Assembly: GCA_039934635.1 (NCBI GenBank)
Contig: JBDTLT010000032.1
Coordinates: forward strand, 1 to 36,213
From: DATLFA01 sp039934635
GTDB taxonomy: Bacteria > Actinomycetota > Acidimicrobiia > Acidimicrobiales > WLNW01
Length of the DNA stretch: 36,213 nucleotides
Reading direction: 5' to 3'
A program made the translations under genes and the position numbers. Below the pieces are notes generated by a model. It was not told the DNA's origin and made no database searches. It saw only the letters and a program-made list of their open reading frames with translations. Shown one piece after another: positions 1 through 6,976 of this stretch. Position 1 is the stretch's first letter. Every line of letters begins with the position of its first letter.

Positions 1-87
1 ATCGGCGCGTGTCGCGAGGATCGGGTGATAACCCAACTTTTTGGTGTAGCCGTACCCGGCGGGGGTGTTGAATTCTTTGTGTGAGGT
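1..87 (-). pseudogene. IS1380-like transposase fragment, cut by the window edge and by an IS3 element
   Basis: Read on the reverse strand from 87 to 1, the frame is open and gives TSHKEFNTPAGYGYTKKLGY followed by HPILATRAD. This matches the central part of IS1380-family transposases, where a DATxxxxHSxKE segment is followed by a GYTKxLGYHPLLA motif. The frame stops being recognisable exactly at the left end of the neighbouring IS3-type element, so the N-terminal part is missing. The part downstream of the ATRAD segment lies outside the window. The bases after the right end of the IS3 element (from 1422) do not continue the protein. The family call rests on a recalled motif and a 29-residue stretch. 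Confidence 0.6.
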
Positions 88-113
88 TGTCGCGCATCAA
101 GATTCTTGGCAGG
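88..113. repeat. Left terminal inverted repeat of the IS3-type element
   Basis: It begins tgtcgcgcatcaag and pairs with the reverse complement of 1396-1421 (tgtcccgcgtcaag). The match covers most of 26 positions and continues through ttggcagg at the inner end. Confidence 0.8.
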
Positions 114-147
114 GCTGTTGTGTCAGTCCTGAAGGAGAATCCACGTC

Positions 148-465
148 ATGGGAAGACCACCATCTATTCCTGTTGAGAAGAAGACTCGGATCGTGTTGGC
201 GGTGATCGCGGGGGAGTTGAGTGTCGCTGAGGCGGCCCGCCGCGAGAAGGTGTCCGAGCAGTCGATCGGCCGCTGGAAGGCCGACTTCTTGGAGGCCGGC
301 AAGACGGCGTTGGCGGCGGGGAAGTCGGGTCCGTCGAGTCGTGAGGAACAGCTCGAGGCCGAGGTCGCGGAGTTGACCCAGGCGCTCGGGGAGGCTGCGG
401 TCGAGATCCGGGTGTGGAAGCGCTCGGCTGAGGGCCGCTTGGGCCCTTCGAGGACCTCGAGGTGA
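148..465 (+). CDS. IS3-family transposase OrfA (DNA-binding subunit)
   Basis: This is a 105-residue basic protein. An N-terminal helix-turn-helix of the transposase-8 type spans about residues 8-50, with the core AEAARREKVSEQSIGRWKAD. A heptad-rich segment at about 66-90 (EEQLEAEVAELTQALGEA) is the leucine-zipper-like oligomerisation helix seen in IS3 OrfA proteins. In this family OrfA binds the terminal repeats and is fused to OrfB by ribosomal frameshifting to make the full transposase. A purine-rich gaaggagaa ribosome site lies about 8 nt upstream of the ATG. The frame ends at TGA 463-465, overlapping orfB. Confidence 0.9.
   Translation: MGRPPSIPVEKKTRIVLAVIAGELSVAEAARREKVSEQSIGRWKADFLEAGKTALAAGKSGPSSREEQLEAEVAELTQALGEAAVEIRVWKRSAEGRLGPSRTSR
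441..447 (+). promoter_or_regulatory. Candidate -1 frameshift heptamer between orfA and orfB
   Basis: The heptamer GGGCCCT has the form X XXY YYZ and sits in the orfA frame as G-GGC-CCT. It lies inside the window where the orfB frame is also open (432-465, between a TGA at 429-431 and the orfA stop). A one-base backward slip here would produce an OrfA-OrfB fusion. GGGCCCT is not among the most efficient heptamers known in E. coli, so this is a positional inference. Confidence 0.45.
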
Positions 466-1412
466 TCCGCGTGGAGGCGGGCATGTCGACCACGAGGTTC
501 TGCGCGTTGATCGACATGCCCGAACGGACCTGGCGCCGTTGGCAAGCTCGCGCTCGCGCCGGCCGGAGCGCGAAAGGGCCGTGGCCGCGCCCGGCACGCG
601 ACCGGGCCCGACCCGCCGCGACACGTCATGCGTTGGCGCATCCGACGTGGGGGCATCGCAAGATCTGGGCGTTGGCCCGCCACGACGGCCACGTCGTGTC
701 GGAGTCGACGGTGCTGCGCACCTTGCGCGACGACGGCCTGATCCTGCCGGCTGACTATCAGCGCGAACGGCGCCGGCTCGCCGAGCGACGCAAGGCCGCG
801 TTCGCCCGGGAACCGACCGGCCCGAACCAGGTGTGGCAGCTCGACTTCACCGAGTTCGAGACCACGACCGGCGGGACGTGGCGCATCGCGGGATGCCGCG
901 ACTACTACTCGAAGTATGAGCACGCGTTCCACGTGTCGCCGACCGCGAACCAACACGACGCCATCGACGCAGTCGAGCTCGCGCTGGCCGAGCATCAGGC
1001 GCTGTTCGGGTTCGCGTTGATCGAGCGCTGCGCCCTCGACCGCGACACCGGCGAGATCGTCCCGGCGGTCACGATCGTGACCGACAACGGTGGCCCGTTT
1101 CGGTCGTTCCGCTTCGAAGCGTTCATCGCTACGCACCCCGAGCTGCACCACGTCCGGACCCGGGTCCGGAGCCCGGGCCAGAACGGGTCACGCGAACGCG
1201 GGTTCGGCACCTTGAAGTACGAGCGGTTGTTCGTCGACGAGATCAACGACGCCATCGAGCTCGCCGAGAGAGCCGAGCACTACCGCATCGAATACAACGC
1301 GATCCGCCCTCACGAAGCCCTCGCATGGAACCGGCCCACCGAGGTCCACCTCGGCCGCGCGGATCCGACCACACCCACCTTTCAACCCAAAGAAATCCTG
1401 CCAACTACTTGA
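462..1412 (+). CDS. IS3-family transposase OrfB (DDE integrase subunit)
   Basis: This is a 316-residue protein with an N-terminal HTH-like part that includes the HPTWGHRKIWALAR motif (about 60-75). The rve integrase core follows. The DDE triad can be placed as Asp in VWQLDFTEFE, Asp in VTDNGGPF and Glu in NGSRERGFGTLKYE, followed by the YNAIRPHEAL motif typical of IS3 OrfB. It performs the strand cleavage and transfer steps. GTG at 462 overlaps the orfA stop (GTGA), so OrfB alone could be made by re-initiation, while the fusion would need a -1 slip upstream. ATG at 483 is a possible alternative start. Confidence 0.9.
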   Translation: MIRVEAGMSTTRFCALIDMPERTWRRWQARARAGRSAKGPWPRPARDRARPAATRHALAHPTWGHRKIWALARHDGHVVSESTVLRTLRDDGLILPADYQRERRRLAERRKAAFAREPTGPNQVWQLDFTEFETTTGGTWRIAGCRDYYSKYEHAFHVSPTANQHDAIDAVELALAEHQALFGFALIERCALDRDTGEIVPAVTIVTDNGGPFRSFRFEAFIATHPELHHVRTRVRSPGQNGSRERGFGTLKYERLFVDEINDAIELAERAEHYRIEYNAIRPHEALAWNRPTEVHLGRADPTTPTFQPKEILPTT

Positions 1413-1421
1413 CGCGGGACA
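1396..1421. repeat. Right terminal inverted repeat of the IS3-type element
   Basis: The sequence ends cttgacgcgggaca and overlaps the last codons of orfB (stop at 1410-1412), as is common in IS3 elements. It is the partner of the repeat at 88-113. Confidence 0.8.
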
Positions 1422-1616
1422 GACGGAGCTTCGGGTATCTCGATTAGTTGGCCAGTTGGTACGCATCCCGTGTGGAGCCATTGATGAGGAAAACCGAAGT
1501 CTCGACGTGAGCGGTTGGCCGCTGTTCACTGTCTACCTGAACCCGACGATTCGATGGGTCCTGGCTCCGCGCGAACGGTGCCAGCGCGTCGGTACGGGCT
1601 TATGCGAGCTGGCATG

Positions 1617-1952
1617 TCAGCGCGCAGCGAGCGCGCGGAGAAGCTGGGCGTCGAGGGCGGGTGCGTTCGCTCCGTATGGTGCGACGTAGAGGCCGCGGTG
1701 TCCGCAAGAAACCGACACCGCGATCAGGATTGCCTGGTCGTCGGGATTCGAGTCGCCTTCGAACCGCACGGTTTCTTCGACGGTGACGTCGCCTGCATCA
1801 GTGAAATCGCCGCACGCCCCGCACTGCAGCCGCGACTCGGGGCCCGCAGTCAGGTCAAGGCCGTAACCGTTTTCGCGTAGTCGTTGGATGGCCGCCTGCA
1901 TTGTCTCCACGCGTTCAGTCTCGCCGCTTGGGGTTCGGCGCGTGCGTGACAT
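1617..1952 (-). CDS. Small conserved protein with a cysteine pair (zinc-ribbon-like)
   Basis: This is a 111-residue protein. The ATG at 1952 was chosen because a GGGAGAA ribosome site lies about 10 nt upstream and the frame further upstream is low-complexity. The N-terminal helix (TMQAAIQRLRENGYGLDL) is followed by CGACGDF and later SCGHRG, which could form a small metal site. It resembles short actinobacterial proteins sometimes labelled phosphoribosylpyrophosphate synthetase, a name the sequence does not support because it is far too short and lacks the PRPP motif. It sits between two insertion sequences and may be passenger cargo or a stranded host gene. Function unknown. Confidence 0.65.
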   Translation of the reverse strand: MSRTRRTPSGETERVETMQAAIQRLRENGYGLDLTAGPESRLQCGACGDFTDAGDVTVEETVRFEGDSNPDDQAILIAVSVSCGHRGLYVAPYGANAPALDAQLLRALAAR

Positions 1953-2035
1953 TCGTTCCGATTCTCCCGAGAGGCGTCCGCACCGCGGGCAACCAAAGCC
2001 TCGGGCGCCTCTAGACACCCCAGGGGCGTAAGTTG

Positions 2036-3262
2036 TCAAGCGGCTTGTCGTTCGGGTGTGGGTGTTCGGTGTGCCCAGGCGGTGTGTTCGTTGTAGGGGG
2101 TGCGGTGTTGGAGGCATCCGTGGAGGATGGCGACGAGGCGGTTGGCTAGCGCTCTCAGTGCTTGGTGGTGGAGGTCGCCGGCGGCTCGGCGTTGGTCGTA
2201 GAGGGCACGGCAGCCGGGGCTTTGGGTGAGTGAGCAGAACGCGGCTTGGTCGAGCGCGTCGTAGAGCCGTCGGTTGCGGACGTGGCGGGCGAGGACGGCT
2301 TTTTTCTTGCCGGACGCGACGGTGAGTGGTGATGTGCCGGCGTAGTTGCGTCGTGATTTAGTGTTGGCGTAGCGGTTGGGGTCGTCCCCGAACTCGCCGA
2401 GTGCCCGGGCGCCGAGTACGACACCGAATCCTGGCAGGGAGTGGTAGATGTCGGCGTCCGGGTGCTGCCTAAAACGTTCGGCCAGGGTCGCTTCGAGTAG
2501 ATCGATCTGACGGTTCAACTCGGCGATGATCCCCACTGCGGCGCGTGTCGTCGCGGCGAACGCGTCCGCCACCGCGTCCGGGGCGCCGAGCTGCGCTGAA
2601 CGCAGCGATGCTTGGATCTGGGTGGCGCGTCGTTCGAGGTTGCGTTGCCGGCCACCGCGTTTGAGCGCGGCTTGGATCTGACCGATCGACAGGCGTTCGC
2701 CCTGCGCGGGGGTCGGCGCTTTCGCGAGTACCGCTAGTGTGTCGCGATCAGCCAACTCGGGAAAGGCTGCCAGCGCCGCGGGGTAATACTCACGCAGAGC
2801 GCTGCGCAACATGTTGGTGTGCCGGGTACGGGCCCAGATCAGACTCTGGTGACCGCGCGCGAGGACTTTGATCGCTTCCGCGTCGGCGCTGTCGCCAGCG
2901 ATCTGGCGATGATTGTGCCGATCGGTGCGAACCAGATCGGCCAACACTTTCGCGTCGCCCGCGTCAGACTTCGCGCCCGCGACACTGTGGCGTTCGCGAT
3001 AACGAGCGACCGACAACGGATTGATCGCATAGACCTGATAGCCGGCGCCGACCAACGCGGAGACCCACAAGCCCCGGTCGGTTTCGATTCCGACGATCAC
3101 CTCCGACGGGTCATCGACATGCGCGGCGACGAGCTCATGGAACCCGCGTATCCCCTCGAGTCCTTCTGGGAGTCGCCGAGCCCCCAGTCGTTCGCCGTCG
3201 TCGTTCATCAGATGGACGTCGTGATGGTCCTCAGCCCAATCATCGCCCACGAAGATCCTCAT
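2036..3262 (-). CDS. IS110-family transposase (DEDD recombinase)
   Basis: This is a 408-residue protein. The N-terminal RuvC-like DEDD domain shows Asp in GDDWAEDHHDVH, Glu in VGIETDRG and two Asp in AKSDAGDAKVLADLVR. The C-terminal transposase-20 domain carries PGFGVVLGARALGEFGD and the RRNYAGTSPLTVASGKKK segment with the serine used in catalysis. The length is normal for the family. ATG at 3262 is preceded by a GAAGGGAG ribosome site, and a longer in-frame start upstream would not resemble the family. IS110 recombinases are guided by a bridge RNA from the untranslated end, and here a leader of at least 130 nt precedes the gene. Confidence 0.92.
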   Translation of the reverse strand: MRIFVGDDWAEDHHDVHLMNDDGERLGARRLPEGLEGIRGFHELVAAHVDDPSEVIVGIETDRGLWVSALVGAGYQVYAINPLSVARYRERHSVAGAKSDAGDAKVLADLVRTDRHNHRQIAGDSADAEAIKVLARGHQSLIWARTRHTNMLRSALREYYPAALAAFPELADRDTLAVLAKAPTPAQGERLSIGQIQAALKRGGRQRNLERRATQIQASLRSAQLGAPDAVADAFAATTRAAVGIIAELNRQIDLLEATLAERFRQHPDADIYHSLPGFGVVLGARALGEFGDDPNRYANTKSRRNYAGTSPLTVASGKKKAVLARHVRNRRLYDALDQAAFCSLTQSPGCRALYDQRRAAGDLHHQALRALANRLVAILHGCLQHRTPYNEHTAWAHRTPTPERQAA

Positions 3263-3395
3263 TGCGCTCCCTTCGGTCGGTCTGCCCACGAGCCCGAGAA
3301 CCCCCGGCGGCGACCTAATGGAACAGTGCTCTCGGCACGACACCCCAACAGCGCTACAGGCATTCCCATCCACTGGCCGGGGCACGATCTAGACC
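3263..3395 (-). ncRNA. Candidate bridge RNA region of the IS110 element
   Basis: This is untranslated leader on the 5' side of the transposase. Read on the reverse strand it holds a GTGC-cgaga-GCAC hairpin (3326-3338) and, immediately before it, GGGGTGTC (3339-3346). The same 8-mer occurs at the other end of the element next to the possible core (2014-2021). In IS110 bridge RNAs the donor guide matches the element's own end beside the core, so this is the pattern expected of a donor guide. An additional 8-bp inverted repeat (3373-3380 with 3429-3436) extends outside the tentative border. No structure was computed. Confidence 0.4.
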
Positions 3396-3486
3396 TAGGA
3401 ATCAAGTTCCAGGCGGCGGAAGTGCTCACCGGCCAGCGGCTCGGAACCAGCCTCCCCGAACCATCAGCTCGACTGGTTGATCCCCA

Positions 3487-5046
3487 TTAGGCGGCGGTCT
3501 CGGTCTCCGGTGCGAAGTCGAAGACGAACTCGGGCTCGACAACTTCCTCGGTGCGATGCGCGCCGTGGAACCATACGAACAGCGCGCCGATCAGCAGGAT
3601 GGCCGCGCCCGCGATCACGGCGTAGCGCATGCCGATGGTGAACGAGTCTCGCGTCGCGTCGATGAGGGTGTTGCCGTTGGGGATTTGATCGGCGAGCTGC
3701 ACTGCAATGGCCGGTGCTTCTTTCGCTTGGTCGATCACGCCGGTGGCCAACTCGCGGTGGCTTTCGATGCGATGCCGGTAACCGGTGTTGAACGCACTGC
3801 CGAGCACGGCCACGCCGAAGGCCGCGCCGAGCTCACGTGCAGTGTCATTGACGGCGGATGCCACCCCCTGCTTGGCGCGCGGTAGCGAGGCGATGATCGC
3901 GTTCGTCGCCGGCGTCATCGCCAGTGCCGCTCCTGTTCCGATGATGAGTGTCGCCACGATGAACCACCAGATTCCGCTGTCGCGGCCCAACGTCGCGAAC
4001 GCGCTGAACCCCACCGCCGATACGGCGAGGCCGGCCCCACCGACGAGGCGATGGCCGTAGCGCTCGGACAACGTCCCGGACACCGCGGACACCGGCATGA
4101 TCACCACAGCCATCGGCAGCAATGCGACGGCTGCGAGCATCGTGCCGTACCCGAGCACGAACTGGAGATATTGCAGCGACACGAAGAAGAACGCGAACAG
4201 CGCGAAGAACTGCAAGAAGAGCGAAGCTGATCCCGTCGCGAACCCGGCGTGCCCGAACAGGCGCGGATCGAGGAGCGGAGCGGTGGCGCGCAGTTCGATG
4301 AGCACGAACGCGACGAGCACCGCGACACCGCCAATGAGGCCGACAAGGGTGAGGGGATTGGACCAACCTCGCTCTGGTCCTTCGATGATCCCGAGCACGA
4401 GCAGCCCGGTGCCCACCGCCGAGGTGACCGACCCCAGCGGGTCGAAGGCGACGCGTTCGGTGGCCTTCGTCGACGGGACCACGACGACGACGGCGATGAG
4501 TGCGAGTGCGGCGATTGCGGCGGTGGCGATGAAGATCGCGCCCCAGTAGAACCACTCGAGCAGGCCGCCGGAGATGAGGATTCCGAGCGTGCCGCCGGCG
4601 CTGGCGAAGCCCGCCCAAATGCCGACGGCCTTGGCTCGTTCTTCGGCGGGGAAGACGCTCGTGATCGTGGACAGCGTCCCGGGCATCAACAGCGCGGCGC
4701 CGACGCCCATGACTGCCCGCAGGGCGATCAGTTGGTTGGGGGTGGTGGCGGCGGCCGAGAGGCCGGCGGCGCCGCCGAAGATCGTCACGCCGGCGATCAG
4801 TGCCTTGCGCCGGCCGAACCGGTCGCCCAGCGCTCCCGCTGGCAGCAACAGCGCCGCGAGTGCTAGTGCGTAGGAATCGACGATCCATTGCTGCGACGAC
4901 TGGCTGGCGCCGAGGTCGGTGGCGAGCTGTGGGAGCGACGTGGCCAGCATCGACACGCCCGCCACGACCATCACGAGCGCGAGGCACATCGCGGCCAGGA
5001 TGAGGTTGCGGTGCTCGAACTCCACGGTGTCGTTGGCTCTGCTCAT
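3487..5046 (-). CDS. MFS drug efflux transporter, DHA2 (EmrB/QacA) type
   Basis: This is a 519-residue integral membrane protein with about 14 hydrophobic segments, the size and topology of the 14-TM DHA2 family of proton-coupled multidrug exporters. Motif A appears as GALGDRFGRRKAL (about 71-83), and an ASAGGTLGILISGGLL segment (about 148-163) fits motif C of the antiporters. The C-terminus is acidic and cytoplasmic. A GAAAGG ribosome site precedes the ATG. The gene is divergent from a TetR regulator with a palindromic operator between them, so it is probably repressed until a toxic compound binds the regulator. The substrate cannot be told from sequence. Confidence 0.9.
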   Translation of the reverse strand: MSRANDTVEFEHRNLILAAMCLALVMVVAGVSMLATSLPQLATDLGASQSSQQWIVDSYALALAALLLPAGALGDRFGRRKALIAGVTIFGGAAGLSAAATTPNQLIALRAVMGVGAALLMPGTLSTITSVFPAEERAKAVGIWAGFASAGGTLGILISGGLLEWFYWGAIFIATAAIAALALIAVVVVVPSTKATERVAFDPLGSVTSAVGTGLLVLGIIEGPERGWSNPLTLVGLIGGVAVLVAFVLIELRATAPLLDPRLFGHAGFATGSASLFLQFFALFAFFFVSLQYLQFVLGYGTMLAAVALLPMAVVIMPVSAVSGTLSERYGHRLVGGAGLAVSAVGFSAFATLGRDSGIWWFIVATLIIGTGAALAMTPATNAIIASLPRAKQGVASAVNDTARELGAAFGVAVLGSAFNTGYRHRIESHRELATGVIDQAKEAPAIAVQLADQIPNGNTLIDATRDSFTIGMRYAVIAGAAILLIGALFVWFHGAHRTEEVVEPEFVFDFAPETETAA

Positions 5047-5090
5047 GACGGCGCCTTTCGGGGGCTACACTTCTCACTTGATCCGGATGA

Positions 5091-5121
5091 ACCCTCCGGT
5101 ACTGTACCGGAGGGTCCCTCC
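5091..5121. promoter_or_regulatory. Overlapping palindromic operators for the TetR regulator
   Basis: The sequence accctccggta (5091-5101) is a perfect inverted repeat of taccggagggt (5105-5115) around a CTG centre. It is joined by a second perfect palindrome, ggaggg-t-ccctcc (5109-5121). The site lies between the divergent efflux gene and tetR genes and overlaps the predicted efflux promoter, which fits repression of the pump and autoregulation. Confidence 0.8.
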
Positions 5122-5131
5122 GTTTCGTCAA
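5101..5131 (-). promoter_or_regulatory. Predicted promoter of the efflux gene
   Basis: On the reverse strand TTGACG (5126-5131) is followed 19 bp later by TACAGT (5101-5106). The spacing is slightly long for a housekeeping promoter. The -10 box lies in the operator centre. Confidence 0.45.
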
Positions 5132-5172
5132 CCTCTTTCCCCGTTTTGTCGCGGTCGGCGAACAGGAGTGCA

Positions 5173-5763
5173 GTGGATACCGGTGCAGGCACCGCGCAGC
5201 AGCCCGAGCGCCGGCTACGGGCCGACGCCCGCCGCAACGCGGCGCGTGTGCTCGCAGGCGCCCGGGAGGTGTTCGGCGAGAGCGGATCCGACGCGTCGCT
5301 CGAGGAGATCGCGCGCCGAGCGGGCGTCGGCATCGGCACGCTCTATCGCCACTTCCCCAACCGTGACGTACTCGTCGAGGCGGTGTTTCGCGAGACGCTC
5401 GACGCCGCGACGTCGCGCGGTGAGCAGCTGCTCACTTCGGATGATCCGGCCGCGGCACTCGCGACGTGGCTGCGCGAGCAGATGCGCCAATCGTCCGCCT
5501 GCCGCGGTCTGGCGGCCGAAGCCATGATCATGATGCTCGACGAACAGGGTTGCGGCTCGTCCACCGCCTGCGACGCGTTGCACGCCATCGGCGCCAAGCT
5601 GCTCGAGCGGGCGCAGCAATCAGGCACCGTGCGCGCAGACACCGAGATCGATGACCTTCTCCGCCTGGTCAATGCGATCGGCCTCGCCACCGAGGACGCC
5701 CCCGACCGCGCGGGTCAATCGGATCGATTGTTCGATCTGATGATGCAAGGACTTCGCTCATAG
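5173..5763 (+). CDS. TetR-family transcriptional regulator
   Basis: This is a 196-residue protein. The N-terminal HTH is clear at about residues 22-65, with the motif SLEEIARRAGVGIGTLYRHF followed by PNRDVLVEAVF, typical of TetR. The C-terminal part is a helical ligand-binding and dimer domain with the QMRQSSACRGLAAEAM segment of this subgroup. GTG at 5173 was chosen because AGGAG stands 5 nt upstream; longer in-frame starts would run through the operator. It is divergent from the DHA2 efflux gene and is the likely local repressor. The C-terminal domain gives no ligand clue. Confidence 0.9.
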   Translation: MDTGAGTAQQPERRLRADARRNAARVLAGAREVFGESGSDASLEEIARRAGVGIGTLYRHFPNRDVLVEAVFRETLDAATSRGEQLLTSDDPAAALATWLREQMRQSSACRGLAAEAMIMMLDEQGCGSSTACDALHAIGAKLLERAQQSGTVRADTEIDDLLRLVNAIGLATEDAPDRAGQSDRLFDLMMQGLRS

Positions 5764-6071
5764 ACCGATGAGATCCGGCGGCGCCGCTCGCGAGGCCGCC
5801 ACCGTCGTTGGCGGCGACCGCTGCCGGCAGAGGAAGGCGACGCGCTGCAACCAATGGTTGCGGCACAGCTCTTCTGGTTCGCGACGGTTCGCGCCGATGG
5901 TCGACCGCACTCGGCACTCCGTTGATGCACACCCAGCGAGCGCGTAGTTTGCTCGGCCGGATGCCTACTCGCTCGGCGGTGGAGGCGTTCACAGAATTGA
6001 TCGACGGAATCGGTGCCGGGAGCGGCCTGGCGACGGCGCCGATGGAATACCGAGACGATTGGCGGTGAGCG
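5764..6071 (+). other. 308-bp interval with no intact gene
   Basis: No complete reading frame with good coding character was found. The left half holds a pyridoxamine-oxidase-like remnant (5821-5925). The right half (about 5926-6068) has an open frame ending MEYRDDWR just before the next gene, but it matches nothing I recognise and may be further debris. Confidence 0.5.
5821..5925 (+). pseudogene. Remnant of a PPOX (pyridoxamine 5'-phosphate oxidase-like) flavoprotein
   Basis: The frame from 5821 reads LPAEEGDALQPMVAAQLFWF and continues ATVRADGRPHSALR before a TGA at 5923-5925. The FWFATVRADGRPH stretch is the signature first beta-hairpin of PPOX-fold flavin/F420-binding proteins, where it is normally followed by more than 100 residues of barrel. 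Those residues are absent in all frames nearby, so this looks like a broken gene. A sequencing error could produce the same picture only if the rest were still present, and I do not see it. Confidence 0.45.
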
Positions 6072-6920
6072 ATGGCTGACATGCGAACGTATCCGAGTGG
6101 GGTGCCCTGCTGGATCGACAGCGAGCAACCCGACCCCGCGGCCGCGTGTCATTTCTACGGCACGTTGTTCGGCTGGACGTTCGAGGAGGCCATGCCACCA
6201 GGCGCGCCGGGCTCGTATCTGATCGCGCAACTCGACGGTCACGACGTTGGCGCCATCGCTCCGAGCACCGAGCCCGCCGCGATGTGGAACACCTACATTG
6301 CAGTCGACGACGCGGATGACGTCGCGCGCGTCGTGATGCTCGAGGGCGGTGGGTTGCTCCAGTCGGCACAAGATGCCGGGCCGGCGGGGCGCAGTGCGAT
6401 CTTCGTCGACCCGACCGACGCGCAGTTCCGGCTATGGCAACCGCGCCGGCGCCTCGGTGCGCAGTTGGTCAATGCGCCAGGAGCTTGGAACTTCAGCGAC
6501 CTGCACACCGGCGACACCGAAGCGGCCAAGGCCTTCTACGCAAGAGTCTTCGGCTGGGAGGCCGACGATCTCGATCTCGGCGGTGGTCAAACGTCGACGA
6601 TGTGGCGGCGGCCCGGCTATGGCGACCACTTGGCCGCGACGGTCGACCCCGATATTCACGATCGCCAGGCCGCCATCTCGGCGCCGCCCGGTTTCGCCGA
6701 CGCGATCGCGTGGCTCGCTCCGCTCGACGACCGTGAGCAGCCGCACTGGCACGTCACCTTTGCCGTTGCCGATCGCGACGAAGCGGTCGCGTCCGCGCTT
6801 CGGTTGGGCGCCACTGATCTCCCGGGACCGATGGACACGGCGTGGACCAAGGCCACGATCGTCCGCGACCCGCAGGGCGCGACGTTCACGGTCAGCCAGT
6901 TCACGCCGCCCGCGGGTTAG
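6072..6920 (+). CDS. Two-domain VOC (glyoxalase/bleomycin-resistance fold) protein
   Basis: This is a 282-residue protein made of two similar VOC modules (about 8-130 and 140-278). Each begins with a segment of the type WxDxxxxDxxAAxxFYxxLFGW (CWIDSEQPDPAAACHFYGTL; FSDLHTGDTEAAKAFYARVF) and ends with a DPTDAQFRLWQ or DPQGATFTVSQF strand. Double-VOC proteins of this length are common in actinobacteria, often described as hydroxylase-like or 27-kDa antigen Cfp30B-like. The substrate is unknown. It directly precedes an acyl-CoA ligase on the same strand, but about 56 bp and a separate promoter-like box separate them. Confidence 0.85.
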   Translation: MADMRTYPSGVPCWIDSEQPDPAAACHFYGTLFGWTFEEAMPPGAPGSYLIAQLDGHDVGAIAPSTEPAAMWNTYIAVDDADDVARVVMLEGGGLLQSAQDAGPAGRSAIFVDPTDAQFRLWQPRRRLGAQLVNAPGAWNFSDLHTGDTEAAKAFYARVFGWEADDLDLGGGQTSTMWRRPGYGDHLAATVDPDIHDRQAAISAPPGFADAIAWLAPLDDREQPHWHVTFAVADRDEAVASALRLGATDLPGPMDTAWTKATIVRDPQGATFTVSQFTPPAG

Positions 6921-6962
6921 ACAGTCGCCCGACGCGGCGCGGCCCGTGCGGTGCCCGGCCGG

Positions 6963-6968
6963 TATGGT
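6963..6968 (+). promoter_or_regulatory. Predicted -10 box of the acyl-CoA ligase gene
   Basis: TATGGT lies 8 nt before the ATG at 6977 and no ribosome site is present between them, suggesting a leaderless transcript. Confidence 0.4.
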
Positions 6969-6976
6969 CGCGGCGC

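Larger units (their letters stand above)
88..1421 (+). mobile_element. IS3-family insertion sequence, complete, two ORFs
   Basis: The element is about 1334 bp, begins TG and ends CA, and is bounded by imperfect 26-bp terminal inverted repeats at 88-113 and 1396-1421. Inside are orfA (148-465) and orfB (462-1412), with orfB in the -1 frame relative to orfA. This is the standard IS3 layout, and both ORFs are intact, so the element may still be functional. No target-site duplication is visible: the bases left of 88 are aggt and the bases right of 1421 are gacg. That suggests a later rearrangement or recombination at one flank. Confidence 0.85.
2010..3395 (-). mobile_element. IS110-family element (borders tentative)
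   Basis: The element consists of an intact DEDD transposase (2036-3262), a long untranslated leader upstream of it and only a short tail after its stop. A 7-bp direct repeat TCTAGAC occurs at 2010-2016 and at 3389-3395, flanking the unit, and could be the core-containing boundary, because IS110 elements lack inverted terminal repeats and recombine at a short shared core. The upstream border could instead lie nearer the MFS gene end at 3487. Family assignment is firm; the exact ends are an inference. Confidence 0.55.

Noticed and set aside
84..1425. A target-site duplication flanking the IS3 element
   Set aside because: The 4 bases on the left (aggt) and right (gacg) do not match, and no 3-bp match is present.
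1422..1616. Short forward frames between the IS3 element and the small cysteine protein gene
   Set aside because: They overlap the reverse gene, lack ribosome sites and match nothing. The interval looks like rearranged flank.
2819..3490. Forward-strand 223-codon frame across the IS110 5' end and leader
   Set aside because: It is antisense to the transposase over most of its length and has no family resemblance.
3845..5131. A 428-codon reverse-strand frame overlapping the efflux gene in another phase
   Set aside because: It is dominated by Arg and has no membrane segments or motifs. The in-phase frame encodes the MFS protein.
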